Source: JAFGAV01 sp041479055
Lineage (GTDB): Bacteria; Acidobacteriota; Aminicenantia; Aminicenantales; JAFGAV01
Reading direction: 5' to 3'
Assembly (NCBI GenBank): GCA_963702835.1
Contig: OY969762.1
Span: 1,426,001 to 1,490,000, forward strand
Length of the DNA: 64,000 nt
The notes under the pieces are model-generated. The model saw only the letters and a list, made by a program, of their open reading frames with translations, did not search any database and was not told the origin of the DNA. Numbering within the stretch: position 1 is the first letter of the stretch; every line of letters begins with the position of its first letter. Made by a program: the position numbers and the translations under genes. Below are positions 55,578 to 63,676 of the stretch, one piece after another.

Positions 55578-56107
55578 GGCTCCTCCTTGAAAAGCTGTTT
55601 TGAGAAATCGGTCAGAATCTCCGACCGGGCGTCGTCGGAAACGTGAGTATAGATGAGATAGCGGCCCTTAATAAAATAGAGAAAAAAATCGGGCTCGAAA
55701 TGATAGGCTTTGGCTTCCGTCCCCACCGAGATCACGGTGAAGTCGGCCGGACAGATGGCCTCATCGGCGAAGGCGGCGCGGGCGTTTTGCGGCGTCCCCA
55801 TATCGAAGATATCAACCGTCAAAGACCCGTTGGCCTTCTCGTCCTTATAAAGGAGGTGGGCCACGGCCCGGAACCCGTGGTTGAGATAGACCACCCCTCC
55901 GCCGTCGATAAAATTGAAGATATGGCCGTCGGCCAGGGGCTCGCTTTCCGTGCCGTAGTATTCAGGCGGCTGGGCCGGAACAAACCCGGCCGGAACCGTC
56001 TTGGGCAGGAACAACCGCTGTCGAGGTTCGGGCCCGCCAGAGCGCGCTGTCTGGAGGCCGAAAATAATGATTACGCTGAGTAGGCAGATACGTCGAGAGG
56101 GAGTCAA
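55574..56107 (-). CDS. DUF6599-like exported protein
   Basis: About 177 residues. A signal-like hydrophobic stretch (ICLLSVIIIFGLQTA) is followed by a DUF6599-like domain: YYGTESEPLADGHIFNFIDG, GGVVYLNHGF and VDIFDMGTPQNARAAF. The long upstream open frame is shadow of the Tat gene; the first plausible start is a TTG at 56107 with GGGG about 7 bases before. The role is unknown; the domain is often encoded next to exported redox or DUF362 proteins. Overlaps DUF362 by 4 bp. Confidence 0.7.
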   Translation of the reverse strand: MTPSRRICLLSVIIIFGLQTARSGGPEPRQRLFLPKTVPAGFVPAQPPEYYGTESEPLADGHIFNFIDGGGVVYLNHGFRAVAHLLYKDEKANGSLTVDIFDMGTPQNARAAFADEAICPADFTVISVGTEAKAYHFEPDFFLYFIKGRYLIYTHVSDDARSEILTDFSKQLFKEEP

Positions 56108-56186
56108 TTGATATCCCCGGACCTTCCTGGTGACCTCTTCAGTCGGTGCCGGCTTCCCCCGGACGCGACAGGCTTTTTTCCCGGCC

Positions 56187-56747
56187 TCAGACCATAACCA
56201 GAAATTTACAGGACGGCCCGCCGCGCTTTGCCGTCTGGAGCGTTTGGACCTGGACCTTTTTCTGTGCCGCGGTTTCAAACATTTCCTTAATCCATCCTTC
56301 GGAACAATGGCAGTAGATCTCGGGGAGGCGGTCCGGACCGTCGGCCACCAGCTCGCAGTAACATTTCGGGAAGCTGAGGTGAACGATGTTTCCTTCGAGA
56401 TAGCTCCCTTCTTTTCCCAGGAACCCGGCCAGGCGCATAACGAGTTTGCCGACATCGCCCTGGCAAGATTCGGCCAGCTTAATGGACGACCCGCTGCGCC
56501 GCGCGCAAGCCCGGCCGCAAGATTCCATAAGCTCGATTCGTTCCTTTGGGTCGAGCTGTTCCTCCATGTTCTGCATCAGGGTAGTGACCCAAGCCTCTTT
56601 GAATTTCTTGAGTTTTTCCTGACCATCCTTCTCCGGTTTTTGTTCCTGGCCGGCCGGCCGCGCCGAGGCGACATCCGGAAGCAAGGCCAAGCCTCCGGCG
56701 GCCAGACCCATCTGGACTGTGCGCTTCAAGAATTCTTTTCGCTTCAT
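56187..56747 (-). CDS. Tat-like exported Cys-rich protein
   Basis: 186 residues. The N-terminus has a twin-basic KRKEFLKRT stretch, then a Gly/Ala/Leu core, a Tat-like signal, though KR rather than RR. The mature part has about nine Cys: SCGRACARR, SCQGD, PKCYCEL, IYCHCSEGW and PSCKF. The C-terminal line CxCSEGWxxxMFE...GGPSCKF resembles 4-vinyl-reductase/V4R-type or ATC-hydrolase-like ends. A metal or Fe-S cofactor loaded before export is a fair inference. The ATG at 56747 has AAAGGAGA upstream. First gene of the operon with DUF6599 and DUF362. Confidence 0.7.
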   Translation of the reverse strand: MKRKEFLKRTVQMGLAAGGLALLPDVASARPAGQEQKPEKDGQEKLKKFKEAWVTTLMQNMEEQLDPKERIELMESCGRACARRSGSSIKLAESCQGDVGKLVMRLAGFLGKEGSYLEGNIVHLSFPKCYCELVADGPDRLPEIYCHCSEGWIKEMFETAAQKKVQVQTLQTAKRGGPSCKFLVMV

Positions 56748-56910
56748 TCGCTCATCTCCTTTTGCCGGATGAAAAGCTGCAGTTTTCATGCCAGTCCGAT
56801 TTCCTGGAAAAAGCGCTTGTTGGGCGTAAGTTTGATCAAACCGCAAAAAAATACTTTACGCGGATCAGAGGAATTTTACAATCCTCGGCCCCGTAAGATA
56901 ACACCAATGT

Positions 56911-57035
56911 GATAGCATCTCTAAGCGCGTGATACGTGGGGAGGGGTGGCACGGCGGAGGGGCTCCCCACCCGCGCGCAGCCTGACGAGCACGGATGGGG
57001 AGGAGCCGTGACAGGACCCCTCCTCTTCTTGAATG
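56911..57035 (+). repeat. Dispersed intergenic repeat, copy D (longest)
   Basis: Contains AGCATCTCTAAGCGCGTG at 56914, a GTGGGGAG/CTCCCCAC stem, and a right end (57005-57035) identical to copy B (47368-47398). It aligns with copy C (49329-49452) in order. It fills most of the 56748-57113 gap; the remainder holds the pntC-like promoter only. Confidence 0.75.
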
Positions 57036-57077
57036 CTAGATCACCCAATTGGAGATGCCATCCATCAATGCCTCCGC

Positions 57078-57106
57078 CTTGAAATGGGCCGGCCGGCATG
57101 CTAAAT
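57078..57106 (+). promoter_or_regulatory. Promoter of the phosphonate operon, leaderless start
   Basis: TTGAAA (57078-57083), a 17-bp spacer, TAAATT (57101-57106), then about 7 nt to the ATG. No ribosome site. Confidence 0.6.
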
Positions 57107-57113
57107 TGGCTTA

Positions 57114-57854
57114 ATGATACATACCGCGGTCGTTCTGGCCGCTGGAATGGGGACGCGGCTGCGCTCGGTGATCGGCGAAAAACCCAAGGGCTTGTTGCCC
57201 TGGGAAGGCCGCTCCCTCATCGATCACTCCATCCTCCGGCTGCGCCGGGCGGCCGTCAAGACACTCATCATGGTAGTCGGGTATGAAGCCGAACAATACT
57301 TCCAAACCTTGAACCACGCCCCTTTGGCTGTTAAGTTCATCGTCAACCCGGATTACGCCTCCACCGGCAGCATGCACTCTCTATCCCTGTGCGCCGGCAA
57401 GGTAAAGGAGGATTTTTTTCTCCTGGAATCGGACCTGCTCTATGAGCAGCGCGCTCTGGAGACCCTCGGCCGAGCTCCGGAGAAGGACCTGGTCCTTCTC
57501 TCCGGGCCGACCCAGGCCGGCGACGAGGTCTATGTTTACGGCCGGAACGAAACGATCGAGGCCGTATCCAAGAAAAAGCTGGACCTTCCCCTGCTGGGCG
57601 AGCTGGTGGGCATCTCCAAAATCTCCCGGCCGCTCTTCGATAGAATGTGCGAACATTATAGGACCCGTCCGCCCGATCCCAAATATGACTACGAGCTCTG
57701 CCTGGCAGAGGTCAGCCCCTCCCATCCCGTCCGCGCCCGCACCCTTCGGGACCTGGCCTGGATCGAAATCGACGGCCCGGAACATCTGGAGCGGGCCCAG
57801 CGGCTGGTCGGCCCCCGCATCAAACAAAACGAATCCGCTTATGGTCAAGCGTAA
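57114..57854 (+). CDS. Sugar-phosphate/phosphonate nucleotidyltransferase (PntC-like)
   Basis: 246 residues, NTP-transferase fold. VLAAGMGTRLRSVIGEKPKG is the nucleotide-binding signature; STGSMHSLSLC and LLESDLLY follow, with a metal-binding Asp. Position before the AEP transaminase makes it a likely CTP:2-aminoethylphosphonate cytidylyltransferase, like PntC of Treponema, which activates AEP for lipid or glycan attachment. Substrate is inferred. It overlaps phnW by 14 bp. No Shine-Dalgarno sequence; promoter ends 7 nt before ATG. Confidence 0.82.
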   Translation: MIHTAVVLAAGMGTRLRSVIGEKPKGLLPWEGRSLIDHSILRLRRAAVKTLIMVVGYEAEQYFQTLNHAPLAVKFIVNPDYASTGSMHSLSLCAGKVKEDFFLLESDLLYEQRALETLGRAPEKDLVLLSGPTQAGDEVYVYGRNETIEAVSKKKLDLPLLGELVGISKISRPLFDRMCEHYRTRPPDPKYDYELCLAEVSPSHPVRARTLRDLAWIEIDGPEHLERAQRLVGPRIKQNESAYGQA

Positions 57855-58938
57855 TATCCTCCTCAACCCCGGTCCGGCCACGACCACGGATACCGTCAAG
57901 AAAGCCCTGGTCGTGCCCGACATATGCCCTCGCGAGGTAGAGTTCGGCGAAGTCGCCCTGGAGGTTCAGAAAAAACTTGTCCGGGTGGTCAACGGCGGGG
58001 AGGATTACACGGCGGTCATGCTCATGGGATCAGGGACGGCGGCCGTGGAAGCGGCCCTCAGCTCGGTCATTCCGCCCCGGGGCAGGGTCCTCATCCTCGA
58101 CAACGGCGCCTACGGCCGCCGGGCCCGCCAGATTGTGGAAGCCTACGGCATCGCTCACGCCGTTTACGAGCTGGCCTGGGGGGATTATCCCCAGGTGGAG
58201 GCCGTCCGCCGCATCCTGGACCAAAACGGCCCCTTCACCCATCTCTTCCTGGTCCACCACGAGACGACCACGGGCATGCTCAATCCCCTGCCGGAGCTGC
58301 AGGTGCTCGGCCGCGAGTTCGGCTTGGAGACGATCGTGGACGCCATGTCCTCCTATGCCGGCCTGCCCATCGACCTGGCCTCGCTGCCGGTGGATTATTT
58401 GATTTCTTCGGCCAATAAGTGCATCCAGGGCATGGCCGGAATCAGCTTTATCATCTCCCGCCGCGACAGCCTGGACAAGACGAAATCCATTCCCCAGCGC
58501 AATTTTTACCTCAACCTCTACGCCAACGAACAGCATCTGCGGGGGACCGGCCAATTCCAGTTTACTCCTCCAGTGCAGATCATTTATGCCCTGCGCCAGG
58601 CCCTGGATGAGTTCTTCGCCGAGGGCGCCGCAAACCGCTTCCGCCGCTACGCCCGCTCCTACCAAGAAGTGAGGAAGGGGCTGGCCGAGGCCGGCCTGGA
58701 ATGCCTGCTGCCCGATTGGCAGCACTCCAAGCTGCTGACCGCGGTGCTGGAACCCAAAACCCCGGCCTACAGCTACCGGGACTTCCACGATCACTGCTAC
58801 CGCCGGGGAGTAACCATCTATCCCGGCAAGTGCGCCAAAGCGGAAACCTTCCGCATCGCCAACATGGGCGCCATCGATTACCGGGACATCCGGGTCTTTA
58901 ACGCCTTGATGAAAGAGTATTTCGGAAGGATCCTATGA
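57841..58938 (+). CDS. phnW: 2-aminoethylphosphonate--pyruvate transaminase-like
   Basis: 365-residue PLP-dependent aminotransferase class V. In the biosynthetic direction it turns phosphonoacetaldehyde into 2-aminoethylphosphonate. NPGPATTTDTVKKALV is the family start, VMLMGSGTAAVEAALSSV and DAMSSYAG carry PLP contacts, and Lys near 193 in SSANKCIQGMAG forms the Schiff base. Start ATG at 57841 overlaps the pntC-like gene; the longer frame upstream is not real. Overlaps pepM by 4 bp. Confidence 0.93.
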   Translation: MVKRNILLNPGPATTTDTVKKALVVPDICPREVEFGEVALEVQKKLVRVVNGGEDYTAVMLMGSGTAAVEAALSSVIPPRGRVLILDNGAYGRRARQIVEAYGIAHAVYELAWGDYPQVEAVRRILDQNGPFTHLFLVHHETTTGMLNPLPELQVLGREFGLETIVDAMSSYAGLPIDLASLPVDYLISSANKCIQGMAGISFIISRRDSLDKTKSIPQRNFYLNLYANEQHLRGTGQFQFTPPVQIIYALRQALDEFFAEGAANRFRRYARSYQEVRKGLAEAGLECLLPDWQHSKLLTAVLEPKTPAYSYRDFHDHCYRRGVTIYPGKCAKAETFRIANMGAIDYRDIRVFNALMKEYFGRIL

Positions 58939-60551
58939 AAACCAGCAAGACGACGCAGCTCAAACGGCTGGTCCTCAGCGACGATCTGGAGTTCCTGATG
59001 GAGGCCCACAACGGGCTGTCGGCCAAGATCGTCGAAGAGGCAGGGTTCAAGGGCATCTGGGGCAGCGGCCTGGCCCTGTCCGCCTCCTTGGGCGTGCGGG
59101 ACAACAACGAAGCCAGTTGGACTCAGGTGCTGGAGGCCATGGAATTCATGTCCGACGCCACGACCATCCCCATCCTCCTCGACGGCGATACGGGCTACGG
59201 CAATTTCAACAACATGCGCCGTTTGGTCAAGAAGCTTGAGCAGCGGGGCATAGCCGGCGTCTGCATCGAAGACAAACTCTTCCCCAAAACCAACAGCTTC
59301 CTGCGCGGCACGGCCCAGCCCCTGGCCGAGGTGGAGGAATTCTGCGGCAAGATCATGGCCGGAAAGGACGCCCAGACCGACGAAGATTTCGTCATCGTGG
59401 CCCGGGTGGAAGCGCTCATCGCCGGCTGGGGCCTCAAGGAAGCCCTGCGCCGGGCGGAAGCCTATCGGCTGGCCGGGGCCGACGCCATCCTCATCCATTC
59501 CAACCAAAGCCTGCCCGATGAGATCTTCTCCTTCCTGGATGAATGGGCCGGCCGCCATCCGGTGATCGTGGTCCCCACCAAATACTACACCACGCCCACC
59601 GAGGAGTTCCGTAAGCGCCGGGTTTCGGTCTGCATCTGGGCCAACCACCTGGTGCGCGGCTCAGTCCAGAGGATGCAGGAGATCGCCCGGCAGATCCACC
59701 GCGACCAGAACCTGCTGTCCGTGGAAGACAACATCGTGGCGGTGAGCGAAATCTTCCGCCTCCAGGGGGATGACGAGCTCAAGGAAGCGGAAAAGAAATA
59801 CCTGACCACCAAGGGCGGGGAGTACACGGCTGCCATCCTGGCCGCCAGCCAGGGCAGCCTGGGACGGCTGACCGAGAACATCCCCAAGGCCATGCTGCGG
59901 GTCGGGCCAAAGACCATCCTGGAGCATTCCCTGACGGCCCTCCGGGAGCGGGGGGTGAAAAGAGTCATCGTCGTGGCCGGCTACAAGCGGGAAGCCATCC
60001 GTCTGCCGGATATCGAGGTGGTGGAGAATCCCGACCATGCCCTGACCACCGAGCTCGATTCCCTGGCCCGGGCCCTGGACCGGGTGGATTCGAGATGTCT
60101 GGTCATCTTCGGCGATATCGTCTACCGCAAATATTTTCTGGACATCCTCCTCAACACCACGGCCCCCGTGACGCTCATCGTGGATTCGGCCTCGGGCCGC
60201 GTCCCGGACGACGACCCCAACTATTATGTCTATGCCTCCAAACCGAATCACTCCTCCGCCCTGTTCGAGGACGATATCCTCCTCTGCCGGGCGGTCTACG
60301 GGCCGCGCCCGGCCGACTGCCAGGGCGAGTGGACGGGCCTCATGAAGCTGGACGGCGTCGGCCTGGCCAAGGCCAAAGCGTTCATCGGCCGGCGGAGGAA
60401 TTCGCCGGAATGGAGGAGCCTGCGCATTATCGATATGCTCAACGCTCTGGTCAAGGAAGACACGCCGGTTCGGGTCCAATACGTGACCGGCAACTGGGCC
60501 GATGTCAATAATCTCACGGACCTGCACAGCGCCGAGCAGTTGGAGCTATGA
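58935..60551 (+). CDS. Phosphoenolpyruvate mutase fused to a nucleotidyltransferase
   Basis: 538 residues. About 1-290 is PEP mutase of the isocitrate-lyase fold, which makes the C-P bond by turning PEP into phosphonopyruvate: GDTGYGNFNN (metal site) and the diagnostic EDKLFPKTNS loop are intact. About 300-538 is a second NTP-transferase domain (ENIPKAMLRVGPKTILEHSL, VIFGDIVYRKYF). Bifunctional PEP mutase/nucleotidyltransferases are known, so two NTases exist in this operon. Overlaps ppd by 4 bp. Substrate of the second domain unknown. Confidence 0.93.
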   Translation: MKTSKTTQLKRLVLSDDLEFLMEAHNGLSAKIVEEAGFKGIWGSGLALSASLGVRDNNEASWTQVLEAMEFMSDATTIPILLDGDTGYGNFNNMRRLVKKLEQRGIAGVCIEDKLFPKTNSFLRGTAQPLAEVEEFCGKIMAGKDAQTDEDFVIVARVEALIAGWGLKEALRRAEAYRLAGADAILIHSNQSLPDEIFSFLDEWAGRHPVIVVPTKYYTTPTEEFRKRRVSVCIWANHLVRGSVQRMQEIARQIHRDQNLLSVEDNIVAVSEIFRLQGDDELKEAEKKYLTTKGGEYTAAILAASQGSLGRLTENIPKAMLRVGPKTILEHSLTALRERGVKRVIVVAGYKREAIRLPDIEVVENPDHALTTELDSLARALDRVDSRCLVIFGDIVYRKYFLDILLNTTAPVTLIVDSASGRVPDDDPNYYVYASKPNHSSALFEDDILLCRAVYGPRPADCQGEWTGLMKLDGVGLAKAKAFIGRRRNSPEWRSLRIIDMLNALVKEDTPVRVQYVTGNWADVNNLTDLHSAEQLEL

Positions 60552-61699
60552 TCGAGGCCGGCGCTCTTCTCAGCGAGCTGGTCCGGCGCGGGCGGACCTT
60601 TGTGGCCGGCACGCCCTGCACCTATCTCCAGCCCTTCATCAACCGGGTCATCGATGACCCGAGCCTGGCCTATTACGACGCCGCCAACGAGGGCGATGCG
60701 GTGGCCATGGCCGCCGGCGCCGCTGTCGGAGGCCGGCCGGGCTTGGCCCTTTTCCAGAACGCCGGCCTGGGCAATGCGGTCAATGCCTTGACCTCGCTGT
60801 GCTATCCCTTCCGCATCCCCCTGCTGCTGGTGGTGACTCACCGCGGCCAACCCGGCGGCCCGTCCGACGAGCCCCAGCATGAACTGATGGGACAGATCAC
60901 CGCCCAAATGCTCGACATCATGCGCATCCCCTGGGAACCGTTCCCCCAGGATCCGGGCGCGGCCGCCGGCGTTTTGGACCGGGCCCAGGCCTCCATGGCC
61001 GAGCGCCGGCTGCCCTTCGCCTTGATCATGGCCAAGGGCAGCGTGGCCGATTACCAGCTCAGGAAAATTGCCCGGCCGGGCCTCCAGTCCTGGGATTTCC
61101 GGCACTGCGCGGAAGCGCGGCGCCCCACGGCCGGCCTGCCCCTCAGGCATGAAATCTTGTCCCGTTATCTGAAGCGTCAGCGGCCGGAGGATGTGGTCGT
61201 CTGCACCACGGGCTATACCGGCCGGGAGCTCTATACGCTCAAGGATGCGGCCAACCATTTTTACATGGTCGGCTCCATGGGCAGCGCCGCCTCGTTCTCC
61301 CTGGGCCTGGCCTTAGCCCAGCCCCGCCGACGCCTGATCGTGTTCGACGGCGACGGCGCGGTGCTGATGCGCCTGGGGAATCTGGCCCTGGTGGGGGCCA
61401 ACAAGCCGGCACATTTTGTCCACATCGTTCTGGATAACGCTTCTTATGAATCCACGGGGGAACAGTCCACGCTCAGCCCTTATGTCTGCCTGACGGGAAT
61501 CGCCCGGGCTTGCGGTTATGCCCAGGTATTTATGGCCGAAGACCTGGAGACCTTTGAACGACTCATGGCCGGGACCCTGCCCGGCCCGGTCCTGGTCCAT
61601 GTCCGGGTCAGAACGGGCAGCCTGCCCAACCTGGGCCGTCCCAAGATCAAGCCCTACGAAGTCAAAGAGCGGCTCATGACGCTACTGGGCGTCGCCTGA
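60548..61699 (+). CDS. Phosphonopyruvate decarboxylase
   Basis: 383-residue TPP-dependent decarboxylase that pulls phosphonate synthesis forward by converting phosphonopyruvate to phosphonoacetaldehyde. The N-terminal domain has YYDAANEGDAVAMAAGAAVG (TPP Glu) and THRGQPGG; the C-terminal domain has IVFDGDGAVLMRLGNLALVG (GDG...N, Mg-TPP) and VLDNASYESTGEQST. Length fits the family. With the preceding genes it completes PEP to AEP. The TonB receptor starts 8 bp after its stop. Confidence 0.95.
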   Translation: MIEAGALLSELVRRGRTFVAGTPCTYLQPFINRVIDDPSLAYYDAANEGDAVAMAAGAAVGGRPGLALFQNAGLGNAVNALTSLCYPFRIPLLLVVTHRGQPGGPSDEPQHELMGQITAQMLDIMRIPWEPFPQDPGAAAGVLDRAQASMAERRLPFALIMAKGSVADYQLRKIARPGLQSWDFRHCAEARRPTAGLPLRHEILSRYLKRQRPEDVVVCTTGYTGRELYTLKDAANHFYMVGSMGSAASFSLGLALAQPRRRLIVFDGDGAVLMRLGNLALVGANKPAHFVHIVLDNASYESTGEQSTLSPYVCLTGIARACGYAQVFMAEDLETFERLMAGTLPGPVLVHVRVRTGSLPNLGRPKIKPYEVKERLMTLLGVA

Positions 61700-61707
61700 C
61701 TGCTGAA

Positions 61708-63633
61708 GTGAATCCCACTCCAAAAACTCTCTTGGCCTCAACCGTCATCTGGCTCGCTGTATGGCTTTCAACCTTCTCCAGCGGCCTGGCTCAAGACGAA
61801 CACAAAGAGAACAAAGAGAAGAAAGAAATAAAAATTACCGAGGAGATCACCGTCGTCGGCCAGGCTCCCCGGGAGACTCCCCTGGCCTCCGTGACCCGGA
61901 TCGATTCGGTTGAGGTGGCGCGGCTCAAACCGCGCGACCTGGGTCAGGCCCTGGCCCTGGCGCCCGGAGTGAGCCTGACCATCGGGCAGAAGAACGAAAC
62001 CATTCTCCAGCTGAGGGGCATGGACGCCCGCCGGATCGTCCTCCTGCTGGATGGAATCCCGGTCTACGAGCCGTACTTCAGCTCGTTCGATCTGAAGACG
62101 TTCATGGCCGGCGACATCGACTCGATCCAGATCACCAAAGGTCCGGCTTCGGTCCTCTACGGCCCCAATGCCCTGGCCGGGCTGGTCAACGTCGTCACCG
62201 GCCGGCCAGGCGATCGGCCGTTTCTCTCCCTGAACGGCTCCTACGGGCAAGCCGATACCCGAAGCGCGGGTTTCCGCGGCGGCTTTCGCTGGAAGCGCCT
62301 GGCCCTGGCCGGAAGCGCTCTCTACCAGGACTCGGAGGGATTTTATTATCCGGACAGTTCCGGCTCCCGGAGCCTCAGGTCCCTGAGCGATTATCGGCGG
62401 TATAACCTGAACACAAAGATTTACTATTATCCCACCGAGAATTCCGAGGTCCTGGTCAGCGGCGGCCTGTACCGTTCCGCCTACGGCCTGCCGCCGGCCC
62501 TGCAAGTTCAGAAGCCCCGCTACTGGCGATTCAAAAACTGGGACCGGAACTCGTTTTCGGTGGGCGGCTTCCTGGGCCTCGGGCCGCGCTCCCTGCTGCG
62601 GTTCCGGGCCTATTCCGTGCAATACGACAACACCCTAGAACAATTTCAGGACAAGCAGCTTGATGCCCTCCAGGCCGTCAGCACCTTCGACAACTCGGTT
62701 TTAGGCTTCTTCGGCCTGGCCGAGCTCGGGCTGGCCGAGGACCATACCCTCAAGCTCAGCCTCAGCTATCAGGCCGACCGGGCCAAAACCCGCGACGACA
62801 CCGGCCTTCCCTGGCAGAGCTATGACCAGGCCACCCTTTCAGGCGCCGTGGAAGGCCACTTCAGGCTGGCCAAACCCGTATTCCTCATCGCCGGCCTGAG
62901 CCTGGACAGGCTGCACAAGTTCAGGGGCCCGGCTGAAACAAGGGCTAATCCGCTGGCCGGGCTCAGGCTGACGCCGATCCCCGGCCTGGACCTCAGCCTA
63001 TCCGTGGCCAGAAGGTCCCGTTTCCCCTCGATGCGCGCGCTGTATTCCACCAGCAACGGCAACCCTGACCTCTTGAGCGAGGAAGGCCTGGCCTTCCAGT
63101 TTGACAGCCGGCTCGAGCGCTGGGCTGTCTTCCAGGCCTCCGCTTTCCTCTATCAATTCAAGGATATGATCGATACCGTGCGGCTGCCGGACGGCACCCG
63201 CCGCTACATCAATATCGGCCGGGCCTACATCCGCGGGCTCGAGCTGGGAATAAGGAAGGACCTGGACAGGCTTTCGGCCTCAATCAATTACACCTTCCTC
63301 GACCACCGCAACCAGACGGCCGACCGGCCTCTGGACATCATCCCCAGGCACCTTCTCCAGGCCGACGTCTCCTGGGTTCCCCTGGAGAGCCTGCGGCTCA
63401 CCGCCCTGGGGACAGCGGCTTCTTCCTCATCCTGGTACGACTCAAACCGCCAGGCCGTGCTGGCCGTACCCTCCTATTTTTATTTTGATGTAGTTTTGTC
63501 GTACGGCGGAGAATGGGGCGAAATCTATCTAAAAGCCGGCAACATTTTCGACCAGTCCTTCTTCACCGAGCCGGGATTCCCGTGGCCCGGCCGCTTCCTG
63601 GAATTGGGCTTTAAAATTGATGTATTACGGTAA
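61708..63633 (+). CDS. TonB-dependent outer-membrane receptor
   Basis: 641 residues. A signal peptide (about 1-29) and a Glu/Lys-rich stretch are followed by a TonB box-like EEITVVG, a plug domain (about 60-165, LGQALALAPGV and ITKGPASVLYGPNALAGLVN), and a beta-barrel ending in an aromatic/branched C-terminal strand (LELGFKIDVLR). Ligand unknown: homologues take up cobalamin, siderophores or sugars. GTG start with poor ribosome site, 8 bp after ppd; its link with phosphonates is by position only. Confidence 0.92.
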   Translation: MNPTPKTLLASTVIWLAVWLSTFSSGLAQDEHKENKEKKEIKITEEITVVGQAPRETPLASVTRIDSVEVARLKPRDLGQALALAPGVSLTIGQKNETILQLRGMDARRIVLLLDGIPVYEPYFSSFDLKTFMAGDIDSIQITKGPASVLYGPNALAGLVNVVTGRPGDRPFLSLNGSYGQADTRSAGFRGGFRWKRLALAGSALYQDSEGFYYPDSSGSRSLRSLSDYRRYNLNTKIYYYPTENSEVLVSGGLYRSAYGLPPALQVQKPRYWRFKNWDRNSFSVGGFLGLGPRSLLRFRAYSVQYDNTLEQFQDKQLDALQAVSTFDNSVLGFFGLAELGLAEDHTLKLSLSYQADRAKTRDDTGLPWQSYDQATLSGAVEGHFRLAKPVFLIAGLSLDRLHKFRGPAETRANPLAGLRLTPIPGLDLSLSVARRSRFPSMRALYSTSNGNPDLLSEEGLAFQFDSRLERWAVFQASAFLYQFKDMIDTVRLPDGTRRYINIGRAYIRGLELGIRKDLDRLSASINYTFLDHRNQTADRPLDIIPRHLLQADVSWVPLESLRLTALGTAASSSSWYDSNRQAVLAVPSYFYFDVVLSYGGEWGEIYLKAGNIFDQSFFTEPGFPWPGRFLELGFKIDVLR

Positions 63634-63676
63634 TGGATAATTAGATGACTGTCACCTTTATGAGTGACGCCGAATT

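Noticed and set aside
56108..56455. N-terminal extension of the DUF6599-like protein
   Set aside because: The extension is an out-of-frame shadow of the Tat protein gene (56187-56747); a TTG at 56107 is more likely.
57442..57840. N-terminal extension of the AEP transaminase
   Set aside because: Out-of-frame reading of the pntC-like gene; family homology starts at the ATG at 57841.
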